In this document: positions 37,433-52,400 of the stretch, piece by piece
Position numbering within the stretch: the stretch's first letter is position 1
How the letters are laid out: every line of letters starts with the position of its first letter
Assembly (NCBI GenBank): GCA_032622095.1
Contig: CP136069.1
Location: 171,856,394 to 171,920,393, forward strand
Direction of reading: 5' to 3'
Origin: Siphonodentalium dalli
Taxonomy: Eukaryota > Mollusca > Scaphopoda > Gadilida > Siphonodentaliidae
DNA length: 64,000 nt
Notes under the pieces: model-generated
What the model was told of the DNA's origin: nothing
The model's input: the letters and a program-made list of their open reading frames with translations, nothing else
The model's database searches: none
Position numbers and translations under genes: made by a program

Positions 37433-40400
37433 ACCGTAAAAAAAACCCTCGGATTCTCGCTTGATAGAAAATCACGTGGAATCAGAATTTTTCCGGCCTC
37501 CGGCCCATCGGGAAATTTCCCGGTCTCCCGATCGGCCAGTCCGCCTCTGCACAAATTGTTGTATTCTCAGTAAGAACACTAATTCCTGTCTGTTTGTATA
37601 GCTATGCATTCACAGGGTTCCGGGATTTTTATTTTTTTATTTTATTATATTATTTTAAAATAAACAAAAATATTCCCAAATCCCTGTGTCTGCAATCTCC
37701 CTGGATTCACAAACTGTAATTCATTGTAACCAATCCCCAACAAATTACACTGCCTGGTTCCAGTCCTCTTAATACAACTCATGACATTGTATGATTTAGT
37801 GTTGATTGGCTACCAGTAATATGGCGATTTTCTTAATGTAGAACTGACATTTCTACGGTAATTGCTGTTACCATACCTGGTATTTTCAAAGACTTAATTC
37901 CAAATGTATTAATTAGTGACCAGGCTAGCATCTTTGTCAATTTCAATGCACAGTTCTATTACACCTATTGTTAACCCTTTCTTTACGGAATGGATTGTCC
38001 CATTCAGTTATAAAAGTATACATCTGACATCGGGAGGGGTTTTCAGGTAATATAAGCAGACAGCTAACAGATGAATAGATAAGTGCAGAAGGAGTCCTAT
38101 TTATTAGCTCAACTTTACTTTATAAAGTTTGAGCTATTGCCATGGCTTTGTCGTCCGTCGTCCGTGTGTGCGTAAGGCGTAACAATGCAGGCTACAAGTC
38201 GTACCTTTGGTCGGATCATTATGAAATTTGTCATAGCTGTTGACATCAACATTTAGACCAGAATGATTCATTTTGGGGTCATTCGGAAAAAAAACATGGC
38301 CGCCAGTGGCCATCTTGGATTATAAAATTCAATCCATTAGCACGGGCTACAGGCCGTACTGTTTGTCTGATCATCATGAAATTTGTCATGGATGTTAATA
38401 TTGACATGTAGATGGGAACGAGTCATTTTGGGGTCATTCGGCCAAAAAACATGGCCGCCAGCAGCCATCTTGGATTTTACTCTTTGCATGACTAAATTCT
38501 TTAGCACGGGCTGCAGGTCGTACCTTTAGTCTGATCACATAAAATTTGTCATGGATGTTAACAATGACATGTAGATGGGAATGAGTAATTTTGGGGTCAT
38601 TCGGCCAAAAGACAATGGTCGCCAGCGGCCATCTTGGATTTTACTGTTTGTATGACTAAATCCTTTAGCACAGGCTACAGGTTGTACCTTCAGTCTGATC
38701 ATCATAAAATTTGTCATGAATGTTAATAATGACATGTAGATGGGAACGAGTCATTTTGGGGTCATTCTGCCAAATAACATGGACGCCAGCAGCCATCTTT
38801 GATTTTACTCTTTGTATGACTAAATCCTTTAGCACGGGCTACAGGTCGTACCTTTAGTCTGATCGTCATAAAATTTGTCATGGATGTTAACGATGACATG
38901 TAGATGGGAACGACTCATTTTGGGGTCATTCGGCCGAAAACATGGCCGCCAGCAGCCATCTTAGATTTTACTTTTCTCTTCATGTCTATAAACTAGTATT
39001 AGACATTCAACTTTCTACATTCCTAATCGCTCCATTGACTGTAATACATTAAATTATTCCCTTTCCAAGTTGAGCTACAGTGTCATTGACACGTTCATCT
39101 ATTGGATAGAACTGTTCAGGTAACAAGTTTAACAAAAAACCTCAGGTCATTTGTTGAACTTATTATCTAAACATTTCTGAAGGAAACTAGCTGTCAATTA
39201 TTATTTATTAACCTTTTCATGACTGGAGCTTCCTGAAATTTGCAAAAACCCTGTGCCAATGTATTCTCTTATATATGTGAGTCTCCCATAGGGAGCCTCA
39301 TATATATACAAGACTACATTGGCCAAATATGTTTACCTTGACCTTGTATGCCAGTGCATTCTCTTATATATGCGAGGCTCCCTGTGGGAGACTCGCATAT
39401 ATAAGAGAATGCCCTGGCACAGGATCTTTAATGCTGCACCAGCGCAGCTCCCATCATGAAATGGTTAATGTGCATACATATTGTTAAAGGTACTCAATCC
39501 GAATCGATGGTCCCCATATCATCAGATTCCAACAACAATATTTTTTTGAATACTGCTTCAGTTATCATAATCAATTAATTACCAAAAATAATGCTAACCA
39601 CAGTCAACTGTAGTATAAAATTGCCCAAAACTTGCTATTTATGAACATTTTGTTCAACGAAATTTGACCGGATTGTCAAATATCTAACACCCAAAGGCCA
39701 CATTATTTTAGAGTTATCCATCTTCATCAGCAATTTGGTCCGAGACGATTGGCTGGAGGAATAATTGCCTGTCTGCCAAAAATTACATATCTTGAGAAAT
39801 AAAAAATTTCAAAAATTGATATCTGATCACTCTGAGCTTTGATGGGTGGGTTCCCCGACTCGAATCAAATAGTTTTTACCCCCGAAGCCAAAGACATAGT
39901 GATTTGGGAGCATTAATTTTGATTATGCAACTTTAACCTTCAAGCCTTATGATATTGGCTAATACTGCATGTCATCTTGTTTTATTATAATTTCAGAGTA
40001 TGTTAGATTTGTTGACACTTACTTCGACATTCCATTGGTCCCAGTTTTTGCCAGACTTGTGGATATCGAAACTAAAAAGGTATTCTATTCAGCCCTCGAA
40101 ATTAGCTACGGCAAAAGGCCATATTTGGTATGTGAGTTTACTGGCCCAAGATACTGGTCAAGTTTGAATTTAGTTCTGCCCAATCATGTTGAATGAATGA
40201 ATGGCAACAAGCCATATTTCCGACTAAATCCTGAAAAATTACCCATAATTCTGCTGTGGTTAAGGAGTCGATTATTTAGGGCATTACTTTATAAGCCAAT
40301 ATAGAATTTAATGCATTTCTAAAGCAATGGCGTAAAATCAAAATGCCAACTTCTTCAGCAAAGATGCATTCCCATTAATAGACCAAGTCTTCTCGGTCCA

Positions 40401-43400
40401 CAACAGCTTGGGGTATCGTTTGAGATGATGACGTTGCTCTTCTATAACGGACGTTATGCCCAGAATCGTGGGCGGGAATTATATTGCTTGTGTGTATTCA
40501 GATTAGGTCAAATGGAAGCTTTGTGTATATGAACATAGAGGGCAGCCTTTCCCAAGCATGATGACATCAAACATGCATATATCAGAGGACCGTTAAATGT
40601 CAAAGCAACGAGATATATAAGTAAACAAATTCTAGTTTTGCAGAGAATTTTGATTTGTCGCGCTATCAGAAAATGCATTATAACAACACATTAAACGATC
40701 GTTTCATAACTTTACCTTTCTCTATCATGGTAGATGATATATCATTTGATGAAAGATTAATTGCAGACATGTCAGGTGATCAATCACATTCATGGGTTTA
40801 CGTGAAAGCCCGGGTTTCATGTTTACGTCTTTTGAATGAACATCCGTTATAGAAGAGCATGGAGGCAGGACTCGGTCCAAAAAAAGCATCATCCCAACCG
40901 ATATCCAAGCTGTTGTGGACCAAGAATACTTGGTCTATCCCCAGTGTTCGCGTTGGACCGTAAAATCTCTTGGCCCAAAGTTTGGCCAAATGAAAACTTT
41001 ATTGGCCAAATTAAAAAAAATTTGGCCAAATTAAATCCTTATTTTCTGGGCAGTTCACAATTGAAATTAAAACGAAATTTGCAAACATGAAACTAACCCT
41101 TCTATATAATTATAATCCTCTTAACCAAGTGAGGAGGCTTCAGGGATTTACGGTTTATGGTGATCCTAATGAGCCGCATTATGTCCTTTCAGGATAATCA
41201 GAATGCTGATCTATACAAGCTGTTACTAGATGCTTCAGACGGAATGAACCACTCATATTCATATCAACATTATGCAGGTACGATCTGAGTTAAAGTGATG
41301 TGAAACACTCCGGTAGGGTGATCAAATAGAAATTGAGAATAGTCTTGCTCAATGTAGTTATTTGTTACGAATATTAATCCAAACATGAAATACACCGTCA
41401 TTCTTGTTTATTAATTAAATGCAATGATTCTCAATGACGAAATCATTTGTGTTAGATTATCGCCGATAGTTGTGTCCCGAATCGAGATGTCAATATTTAC
41501 AATTTGGCGTAGTTCAGACGATGTTTTCGATGGAGTGGTAGGGTCGATTTCTTTGAAATTTTTGGCGATGGTAGTAGAATGCTACATTCCCAAAGTTGGC
41601 ATAGTGCCTGAGTACTAATTTATCAATTTCACACACCCGAAGAAGTCCATGATATGTCTTTAATGAGACCCAAGGCACTCACAGTGGGTAATGTGCAAAA
41701 CACATAAAGTCCGTAAAAGCATCACCACTAAGAACATGGATAAATACATTGTAGATCAACTTTCTTCTTTATATATTCATTATTGATAATTCTCCATTAA
41801 CCCTTTACCCAACAAACCGGCCAAAACCGGCCAAATAAAGCTTCAACAGCCGAAAATATCTTCGGTCTGTCTCAATAGAACCATACAAATATGGATATCA
41901 TTGGAACCGGCTCCTTGACCACATTGTGATAGTTACAGTTATGCCCTGTGCCAATGCATTCTCTTATATATGCGAGTCGACCATAGGTCGCCTCGCATAT
42001 ATAAGAGAATGCATTGGCCTAAAAAAAATCTTTTTTTAACACTTTTTACCATTTTTTCTTACATTCTTTAACAATTTTATAATTTTTAATGTGTTAAGCC
42101 AATGCATTCTCTTATATATGCGAGGCGACCTATGGTCGACTCGCATATATAAGAGAATGCATTGGCACAGGGCCCTTCTGTTGGGTAAAGGGTTAACAAA
42201 TTTTCACTTGTTGAAAACGTTGTTAGGTAAACAAAACTGACACAGTTATTTGTGAACAATCATCGCCAATCGTGTTGTAAGTTCAGATTATTTAGTCTGA
42301 ATATGATTTTCAGAATATTTTTCAATGCTTTGACCGTTTCCATTAATATTGTTTACCATCAAATTTTCATTAAACTTTGGTATCTTATTGGACTAATTGG
42401 ACTGTTGTCGGTAATTCCACTGTAACAGTAATGTTTACATAACAAAGGTTTAAAAATGTGCTGTCTTTTCACTAAAGAGTTATAAATAATAAAAATAAAA
42501 GCAATTTCTGCCATTTTTCCATGTTCTTAGTGACAATGGTTGTTTAAACTGTTATGATTTTTTTAATTTACCCACTTTGAGTGCCCTATGTCCCTTTAAT
42601 TAGTTAATGTGATGGGGAAAACTCTGCTGGGTGATAGAATGAGAATAGAGTAGTTACTTTCCAAAAATTTTATATCCAAAGTGGTAGCATGCAGCTTCAT
42701 TTTATTTAAGTAATGAACATAGTGGGTTGTGTGTTATTGGGGATACAAAGCTGTGGTCGTCGGGACAAATTCTTACTAAATGTGCCCACAGCACCGTATC
42801 CACCCCGAGAATTGAGACTGGCCCATGCAGCACATTAAGTCAGCCCACTATAATATTGCCAAGCACTCAGCAACGATAATTTTATCGATATAAATATCTG
42901 GCTTCAGATGCAGAGCGATGTCCATTTCCATTGGTATTCCCACTTGGTATATTATTGGTAAAGTTCTTGTTATTACTTCAGGCTAAAGAAATCGCACAAA
43001 TAATGGAAATTTGAGTACAGTCTCCCTTTAATTTGGGGCCTAAAGACTACCAGTCACTTTAATTATATTCCATACAGCTAAAATAGGGGATTTCTTCAAA
43101 GAAATGAGGGAAAATGAAGATAATTATGTAGAAGCAGGCAGCGACAATATGAAGAACTGGTTCAAAGAATTGAGAAAACGAGGGAAGAAACTATTCATAG
43201 CTTCAAACTCTCATTCTGACTTTGGATCGCATACAATGACAACAACATTAGGGTGAGTAACAGGCCTTACTAGTAGAACATGGTGCTGGTCATTTTCAGA
43301 ATGAGGTCCCCAGAGGGTGAATTTAGTGATGCTACCATTTACAGCGGGCTAGCATCAGCAAACTCATCCTCTGGGAACCTCATTCTGCATGGCCCCATCT

Positions 43401-46400
43401 GTATGGGAGACCTAGACAAATATTTTAAGTTCCAAGATGCTGAAGATGGTGATGTGCACCTATTGGGCACCTTTATTATGCATTTTGTCGTCTGCCAATT
43501 TTGGTATACATGTATAGAGAAACTAAACTGTAGTGTTGAAACGATTCGCATTTTTAAGGAATCGATTAGTCGCCAGAGGTAATCGACTACTAGTCGGACC
43601 CCTTCTACAGTAATGCCCTAATTAATCGACTCTTTAACCGCAGCAGAATTATGGGTAACTTTTTAGGATTTAGTCGGAAATATGGCTTGTTGACATTCAT
43701 TGGAAAGCTCTCCCCAAGAGCTTTCCGATGAATGGCAACAAGCCATATTTCCGACTAAATCCTGAAAAGTTACCTATAATTCTGCTGTGGTTAAAGAGTC
43801 GATTAATTAGGGCATTACTGTATGTTCCCGTTTCTATGCCCATATGATGTATAAAAAGGGCCATGTGGCATCGCAGTTTTGAGTATCTAACTCTTCATTT
43901 CAGAACGTTAAAAAGGAAAGCACGTGAACTATATAATCTCCCGTTTTGCCCGTAAGTCTCCGAATTTAAACCTTCATATTATCTCATGGTTTGGGGAATG
44001 TAGGTAATAAAACATTTTATATAAACACAATTGTCGCCGGTAACAAGGAAATAAATAGGCAAGTCTCATTAGTAAGTCTCGCTAATGAGATGTTGGGTGT
44101 ATTAAAGGAACAATGAAATAAGCTCTAAGAAGTTAATATGTATAAACTGTTACAGATTACATGATAATATTTCCATGCAATGGCACTGCTGTCATGATAG
44201 CACTCAGGTAGTACTTTTTCTTGACTAGTCGACTAGCATATTTCGTTTCAACACTACTAAACTGAAAAGAAAAAGAACCTTTCTAAAGAAACTAAAAAAC
44301 TTGTTAATTTTATAGTGTAGATACTTTCCAGAGAAGATGAGGCCTAAATAGAATGAGATAGGTTCCTCAGAAGGTGAATTTAATGATGCTAGCCTAATGT
44401 GTGGGATAGTATCACTAAATTCACCCTATGTGGATTTCATTCTGCAAATGTCCAGCACCATATTTTCAGGCCTGGTGAGTAATCAAGCCATGAAATAGTG
44501 TGTCTGTCATTTGCAGAATGAGGTCCCCAGAGGGTGAATTTAGTGATGCTACCCCGCATGCATAGCGGGCTAGCATCACCAAATTCACCCTCTGGGGACC
44601 TCATTCTGCTGAGGTGTAAGCAGTATGAGGTTCCCAGAGGGTGAATTTGGTGATGCTAGCATCACTAAATTCACCCTCTGGGGACCTCATTCTGCAAATG
44701 ACAGACACACTGTTTCAAGGCTTGTGAGTAATGAGTTGTTAGTTTAACCCTTTCGTTACTAAATGGATTCTCCCAGTCAGTTATAAAAGTATATACCTTA
44801 CTTGTATTTAAATTTGAGCAATACTATTTTTCAAGCACCAATCAATGCGCGAAATTAAAACTGAGCGAAAAATAGTATGACTCATAATTTGACACCAAAA
44901 CCATAACTTGCATAAGGAAAATAGGATGGGTATGTTAATGAGTTACATGTACATTGCGGAATGTTGTATTGAATAGACCATTATAATTTATATGTGCATG
45001 TAGACAACCTATTACAACACCAATAATATTCACATTTAAAGCGATAAATCGTGGTAAAATCTTTGATGTTTCGATGATTGTAAAACATGTAAGTATTTTC
45101 CACAAATTCTGGGCATAAGGTGTACGAAAGCACATCTCCATATCCACAGCCCTGGAGTGACACTGTGGTCGTATATACAGTCTGAGACTCTGAGTTAATT
45201 ATTCGAATCCAACTTTAATACACACACACAATTGAACTTAGTTAACACTTCCATGACTGGAGCTTCCTGATGTTTTGCGAAAACCCTGTGCCAATGCATT
45301 TTCATATATATGTGAATCGCCCATAGGGTGCCTCGTATATATAAGAGAATGCATTGGCCTAACAATATTTACCTTGACCTTGCAAGCCAGTGCATTCTCT
45401 TATATACATTGTATGTGATGCTCCCTATGAGTGACTCACTTATATAACAGAATGCACTGGCACATGATCTTTAAAGCTGCACCAGCGCAGCTCCTGTCAT
45501 GAAAGGGTTAACAATTACAGTAACGAATTGGAAATCTGAACTGGAAAACTGGTCTGTTTGTTCTAAATTTCATGAGTGTTTATGTACAATAGGTAACACA
45601 ATTATTTCGTACTGATTAATACTTTCCCCAACAATTGGAATGCGAATAAAAAGGTTGTGTGGATGTGTTTTTGAGAACATGAAATTTGACTTTGCGTGCT
45701 ATTTTACATACTTTTTGCATTGTAACTGCAGTAGAATTTGTCAGAATGCTATTTGGAATGATAATAGTCCAGCATTGGGGAAAGAATACTGAAATACAAT
45801 GTGTTTTGTCAATGGAATTTTGTCAGAGTTGTTACCTTTGTTGGTCTTTGAAAATAACATATGTGCAAACATTTAGCATTGTTATTCCAATATAAATAGT
45901 TGGATTTGAATATCTTCTATTAATGATAGACGAGTAAGGGAATGGGTACCACATTCAGCAGGTTTTATTCCTTGATTATTAACTGAGTTTTGGGCTTTCC
46001 TGGACTTAGAAAATAGCTACATTTTCCATCCGTATACAATTTTTAGCATTGCCCACTCTCCAAACTAAAGCTACACTTTGTCCTAATCTTAATAAGAATC
46101 ATAGTTTCTCACTGTAAATTTCGACCTTTTATTTCAGTGAAGATTGGAGAAGTTACTTTGACTTTTGTGTGATGTTTTCCAAAAAGCCAACATTTTTTTC
46201 TGGTGACCATAGCTTTAAAATTAAAGGTATGTGTGTCTACTATTAACCTTTTCATGACGGGAGCTGTGCTGGTGCAACATTAAAGACCCTGTGCCAATGC
46301 ATTCTCTTATATATGCGAGTCGACGACAGGTCGCCTCACATATAATAGGGAATGCATTTATAGCCAAACAATTTTTTATCATTTCTTATCAATTTTTCTT

Positions 46401-49400
46401 ACATTCTTTAACAATTTTTATCATTGTTTCTTACATTCTATAACAATTTTTTTCTTATATTCTTTTTTATCATTTTTATAATTTTTCTTTAAAACATTCT
46501 TTGTAATTTTTTATCATTTTTTCTTACACTCTTTAACAATTTTTATCATTTTTTTATCATTATTTCTTACATTCTTTAACAATTTGTTAGGGTATGATTG
46601 ACTCGCATATATAAGAGAATGCATTGGCACATGGTTTTCACAAAAATTCAGGAAGCTCCAGTCATGGAAGTGTTAATATTGCCACCTTCTACACTGTTCC
46701 AAGTGAAGATGGCATATACCCTATGTGCCAAAAGGCTAAGCCAGGCCTTAAAATCCATCCATTTTTGTGATAATCAAGCTGATTCACAAGTTTGAGGGTA
46801 CGAGAATCCAAATCAAATCCTGATTATGCCACAAGTTGGTTGGGAGGGGGTATAGTGTATCACTCGTTCGATGTTAGACAGTTTGAAGGGCATCCCCTGG
46901 AAAAGTTTTGAAAATTCAATGCACTGAGTCAATTTCTCAACAGTAGTATCTTACTAGTACTTTCAAATCTTAAAAAAGTTTACCCTTTCTCTGTATCCTC
47001 AGTCAAATGAATTGATGTGAATGTGACAGGAATGCAGAATTGCAATATTTATTGTACATGAATAGCTTTCAATTTTTAAAGATTTACTATTGGCCAATTG
47101 AAAAAAAAAACACCCCATTTATATATAACAAATCAGAGATACATGTACATGTATAAATGCGAGAATCATTTTTCACTTTGCAAGAATCATTTGCGAGAAT
47201 CGATTCTGATTCTTGTACGAATTTTAAGCCCACATCTTCTGCTCATGAAGGCCTTTCCTGACCGCGACACAAATGTGGATTAAAGTCATGTGCATGATTA
47301 AATGCTACTGTTATGCTGTAGTAGATCACTATATTTAAGAAATGAATGCAGTTGGTGGGTGTGTGATTGATAGGGTTAATGTTTCGGAAGTGTGTGATGC
47401 TTTATTCTGGTGTATTTAGTCTGCATCTTCGGCTTAAATTTGTTCCTTATTTTCTTATTCATTCCATATTTTACATTGAAACATAGAAGGTGGTCAATAA
47501 ATTATAAAACATTCTGTTAACAGATTGTGATGGAAATATGGAGGATGTGAAATTACCCCTGAAAGAATGTTCAGACAAAGACACAATTTTTCTCGAGGGA
47601 AATTCAAAAGAACTCACAGAACATCTACGGAGAATGACGGGAAAGCCCGAACCTAAGGTGACAAATTTTATCATTAGCCCGAACCTAAGGTGACAAATTT
47701 TATCAAACTTCAGGAGAAGATACTGGTCCCCCATTTATTCTATACACACATGTGTTCACAAAATATAACCCTACAAAAAACAGAAGCCAGATGCTAGAAG
47801 CCTGTGTATTTTACAAATGGCTGAATACATGGTCAAAAGTACAGTAATGGCCTAGGTAATCGACTCCTTAACCACAGCAGAATTATGGGTAACTTTTCAC
47901 TGAGAGCTTTCCGGTGAATGGCAACAAGCCATATTTCCGACTAAATCCTGAAAGGTTACCCATAATTCTGCTGTGGTTAAGGAGTTGATTAGTTAGGGCA
48001 TTACTGTACTTATTTAAGCGTACTTTTGTCCGTGTATTTAGCCATTTTATGTGTGTCAGTGTTTTGGCAAAACCTGCTGTTTGGCATTGTTGTTTTTGAA
48101 GGGTAATCATGCTCTACTGCAGTTATTAGGTTGGCAATGGGATTATCAGTTTTCAATGATTTTGCTCTTCAGATCAGATTTTATGTTCGAACTATGTCTG
48201 GTAATATGGTTCTTATATTAAATAAAATTGCTCCGGAGAACATCACATAGTAACATCTTTCTTAAGGCAATAATTGTGTTGTCAAACTGATACGGATGGC
48301 CAATTGTCCAAAAAATATGACATCAGAATACACAGCGCATGGCTTGACAATATAAAATATCCCTATTGTTCTCTCCAAATATTTCCACATTTTTGTTCTA
48401 AAATTAGCTCCTTTTACTGTACCGGGATTTTTTTTTTTGAACTTATTATCTGAACATTTAGCACCTAGAAATCCTTCCACACATGCATTATCTTTTTGTC
48501 TGTCTGTCATCCCCCGAGTGAAATATTAGACCAATGCAATGTATACTTTTATAGTTAAAATGGGAGAGTTCATTATTTTAAAAGGGCTAAAGCTGGAACC
48601 TGACTATCTACTTTTTAGGTTTTATACATTGGTGACAGCTTGAAGTCTGACTGCTTCCCATCCAAAAGGTTTAACAACTGGAGCACTATTCTCATCTTAG
48701 AAGAATTATATGCTGAGGACGATGAACAGTGTACGACTAATAGCAGTACATGTATTATGAACTCTGCCACTAATCTCACAGATGAAACTATTCCGTCCAA
48801 CATTGATTTGGAGCCAGCCACAAAAAAGCTAAAAACAATTGTCAGTACAGAAATATGTGATTATTCATTTCAGATATTTATATATTTAAACGGAGGACCT
48901 GTCTCATTCAAACCCCAAAATTATGTATACATAATCTGGTAAGATTATCTCAAAACATACATACTCCAGAAGATTTCCAAATAAATTAGTTCATTTTTCA
49001 CTGAAAATGGTGAAACTTGTGTAATAAACAGAATATTTAGTGTTTATGAGTGGGTACCAATCATTATCTCATTCATGACTGAGACAAATGTTTATTTTCG
49101 ATATCCACCCAAAACACTAGATACATTTATCCTCAATTTATTGTGGTCAATACTCATGATCATAATTTAATCCCCTGTTACTTATATTTGCACGCTTCTT
49201 AGTTTTATATCATTAATATCTTCATTATTATACCCCCCGCAACGAAGTTAGGGGGGGGTATACTGGAGTCAGCTCGTCCGTCCGTCCGTGGACACAAATT
49301 TGTCCGGAGTTTTTCTCAGTCGTTTTTTGATCAATTTCCGTGAAACTTGGCACAGACATCAACCACCATGGGAACCTGTGCACCTACGATTATGACGTCT

Positions 49401-52400
49401 GTCGGACTTTTTTTGGTGGAGTTATCCCCCCTTTTTCAACTTAGAAATTTTTCGCAACATGTATACTTTTGTCCGAGCTTTTATTCCTACATTTTTTGGC
49501 AATTTTTTTTAAACGTGGCACAGTTATTTAGTACCATGGGAACTTGTGCACCTGCGATTATGACGTCTGTCCGACATTTTTTGGTGCAGTTATCCCCTTT
49601 TTTCGTCTTAGAAATTTTTTTGCAACATGCATAATTTTGTCCGAGCTTTTATTCCTACATTTTTCGATCGATGTTTTTTAATCTTGGCACTGATATTTAG
49701 TACCATGGAAACCTGTGCACCTGCGATTATGACGTCTGTACGCCATTTTTTGTGTGGAGTTATTCCCCTTTTTCGACTTAGAATTTTTTTCGCAACATGC
49801 ATAATTTTATCCAAGCTTTTATTCCTACATTTTTCGGTCAATAGGTTTAAGATTAGGGTTATGGTTGTACACCTGCAATGGGAACTGTTATTTTATTATT
49901 TTAACTAAATGTTTACTGACATGTGAAACATCTTAGTATTTTAAAAACAGGGGGGTATCCTTAGTCCCATTGTGACAGTCACACCCCTATTTTCTTCTCA
50001 CTGTAATGGAAAACTGCATCGGTTCTGTGAAATCGTGGATGCTGGCTAATAAACTAAAATTAAATAGTGACAAAACTGAAGTAATGTGGGTGTCTAAGCT
50101 GTCATACATAGAAAAGGTGGGCATAGATGTTATGACTATTGATGGTAACCAAGTTTATTTCTCAGATAGCGCGAAGAACCTTGGTGTATTTTTTTATAGA
50201 TCACTCTCTATGACATCACATATTAGCCAGATATGCAAGACAATATACATTGAACTTCGAAAACTGGGTCAAATGAGGAAATACATAAACACTGACTCAG
50301 CTAAAAAACTTGCTTCATCTCTGATTCTCAGTCGACTTGACTATTGCAACTCTCTTTTGGCTGGTATACCATCTATCCAAATTACCAGGCTTCAGCGTCT
50401 GCAACACACTGCTGCAAGGATAGTTCTGTGTCGTAAAAGATCTGACGACACAGATGAAATGTTGCAAGAACTACATTGGCTGCCTGTGACAGATAGGATT
50501 ATTTATAAACTTGTTACATATGCATATCAAGCAACCCATGACCCAAAATCTCTTCCAGCATACTTCAGTGATATCCTTGTTCCGTATGTCCCACACCGAT
50601 CACTTCGTTCAGAGGACAAACTTCTTTTGACACCATCTGGTGCTAATTTGATCACAGTTGGCTACCGATCTTTCAAAGTAACATGCGCAAATGCATGGAA
50701 TCCTCTGCCATTGAACATAAAAGAGTCACCATCTCTTGACGACTTTAAAAAGTCATTGAAAACTTACTTGTTTGCGCGGCGTTTCAGAAAGTGACTCTGA
50801 TATTGTGTATATTTATATTTCTTGTTTATGTTTATGTCAAGCGCTTAGGGCCCGCTTATTGGGGATAAGCGCTATACAAATATTATTATTATTATTATTA
50901 TAGTTGATTCTGGTGTCACCACATTTACCAAGTTTGTCCAATTTTTTTTAACTGAATTACGCCCCTTAGTTTATCTTTTTTTTTATAGCAATTTTATGTC
51001 TGTTAGCACAACAACTCGATCAAACTTCAATCAATTTCATTCATATTTGGTATATGGATCTTTTACAACAATATCTTGATCAAGTTAGAAACCAGGTTTG
51101 TTCAATTTTTTACCTGAGTTACAGCCCTTAGTTTGACTACTTTCAGCAATTTTATGTCTGTTAGCACATTTACTTGAACAAATGTTGACCAATTCCATTC
51201 ATAATATGCTGTATGTATCTTACACAACCATATCACGATCAAGGTCTAAAACCAGATTTGTCTGATTTGTTTATGTACCTGAGTTATGGTTCCTTTTTAG
51301 TGATTATTGGACAGATACACTCTTATGGGCAAAAAACTTGACATGCGTCATCTTCAATGGGCAACCTTCATTTTAAAATTTGTTTTGATAACATGCCCAA
51401 CATGGAAATACAGGTTGAGTTTGAATTTCAGTCCTGCCTACTTATACATGTATGTCAGCCAAAGATATTGCACCTTGTTAAATCATTGATGGAATAAGGT
51501 TGATAACTTTATTTAAATGAACATCACATTCTCCAAATTTGAAATATGGTAATTTCAAACTTCAGCTTTTCAACTCTCCGCACCCAATTATGACCGACAA
51601 TACTATAATTTCGTATTGAAACTGAAGAACTAACTGTCAGATATTGTGCAATTTGAAGAAAAAAACAAAAAAGCATGTTATTGCACACATTGCATTTTTA
51701 CTCTATTTCTTTTATCAGGACAAAAATTTGAGGGAATCTGACTATCTACTCTCTGACCTATGGGGACCGTATCTGCATGACCCCTTAGCTGCTAACACTG
51801 TGATAGGCGGCAGAAAACAGCTTAATACCTACTGGGGAGATGTGCTGCATCGGTCATGTGATATTGTTATACCTACATTGGAATACCTCTCAGGTATGTG
51901 TAGAATAAAAATGACTTTTGAGATTTTATTTATCCAGTATTGGCGAATTGAACATCAGTGATGCCTATGGTATGCATGGAATCTCAGTGCGATTTCTTCA
52001 GATTTGTTTAGTCAATTTATAATTATTTATTTAAATTACTCTTAATTGTTATATGCCCACTTTAAAAAGCGGGACATATTATGTTATTTGTATGTCCATT
52101 TGTCTGTCTGTCTGTCTAGCCACCCATCTGTCAGGTGACGTTTATACATAGCCGGTGAAGCCGTAACCCGGCGAACCCGTTAGCCGGCGATGGTTGGGCA
52201 GAGTGTTTACACATCGCCGGCGAAGAAACGCATATATTCATGTGTCTCCTTTACTTGTTAATAGTTTTTGTTTTAGTTCTCACTGAACTGCAATATGATA
52301 TTGCTGTACACCTGTAAACATCTAGCCGCTTCCTGTTAGAGATATGGTTGGGCAGTATAGTGAAATGAAACTTTTTAGAAATGGAAATGCCGAAATTATT

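Noticed and set aside
36371-37573. Proline- and glycine-rich ORFs
   Set aside because: They read through poly-C/poly-G tracts inside a hAT element.
38301-38963. Repeated 'atggccgcca..gccatcttgga' as start codons or YY1-type promoter motifs
   Set aside because: They occur once per 164-bp unit and in many other dispersed repeats of this window, so they are repeat sequence rather than gene starts.
48931-48944. Strong gtaaga donor at 48939 as the end of NT5DC1 exon 10
   Set aside because: Joining it to exon 11 puts a TGA a few codons in. The phase-0 gtcagt donor at 48841 preserves the frame and the family alignment.
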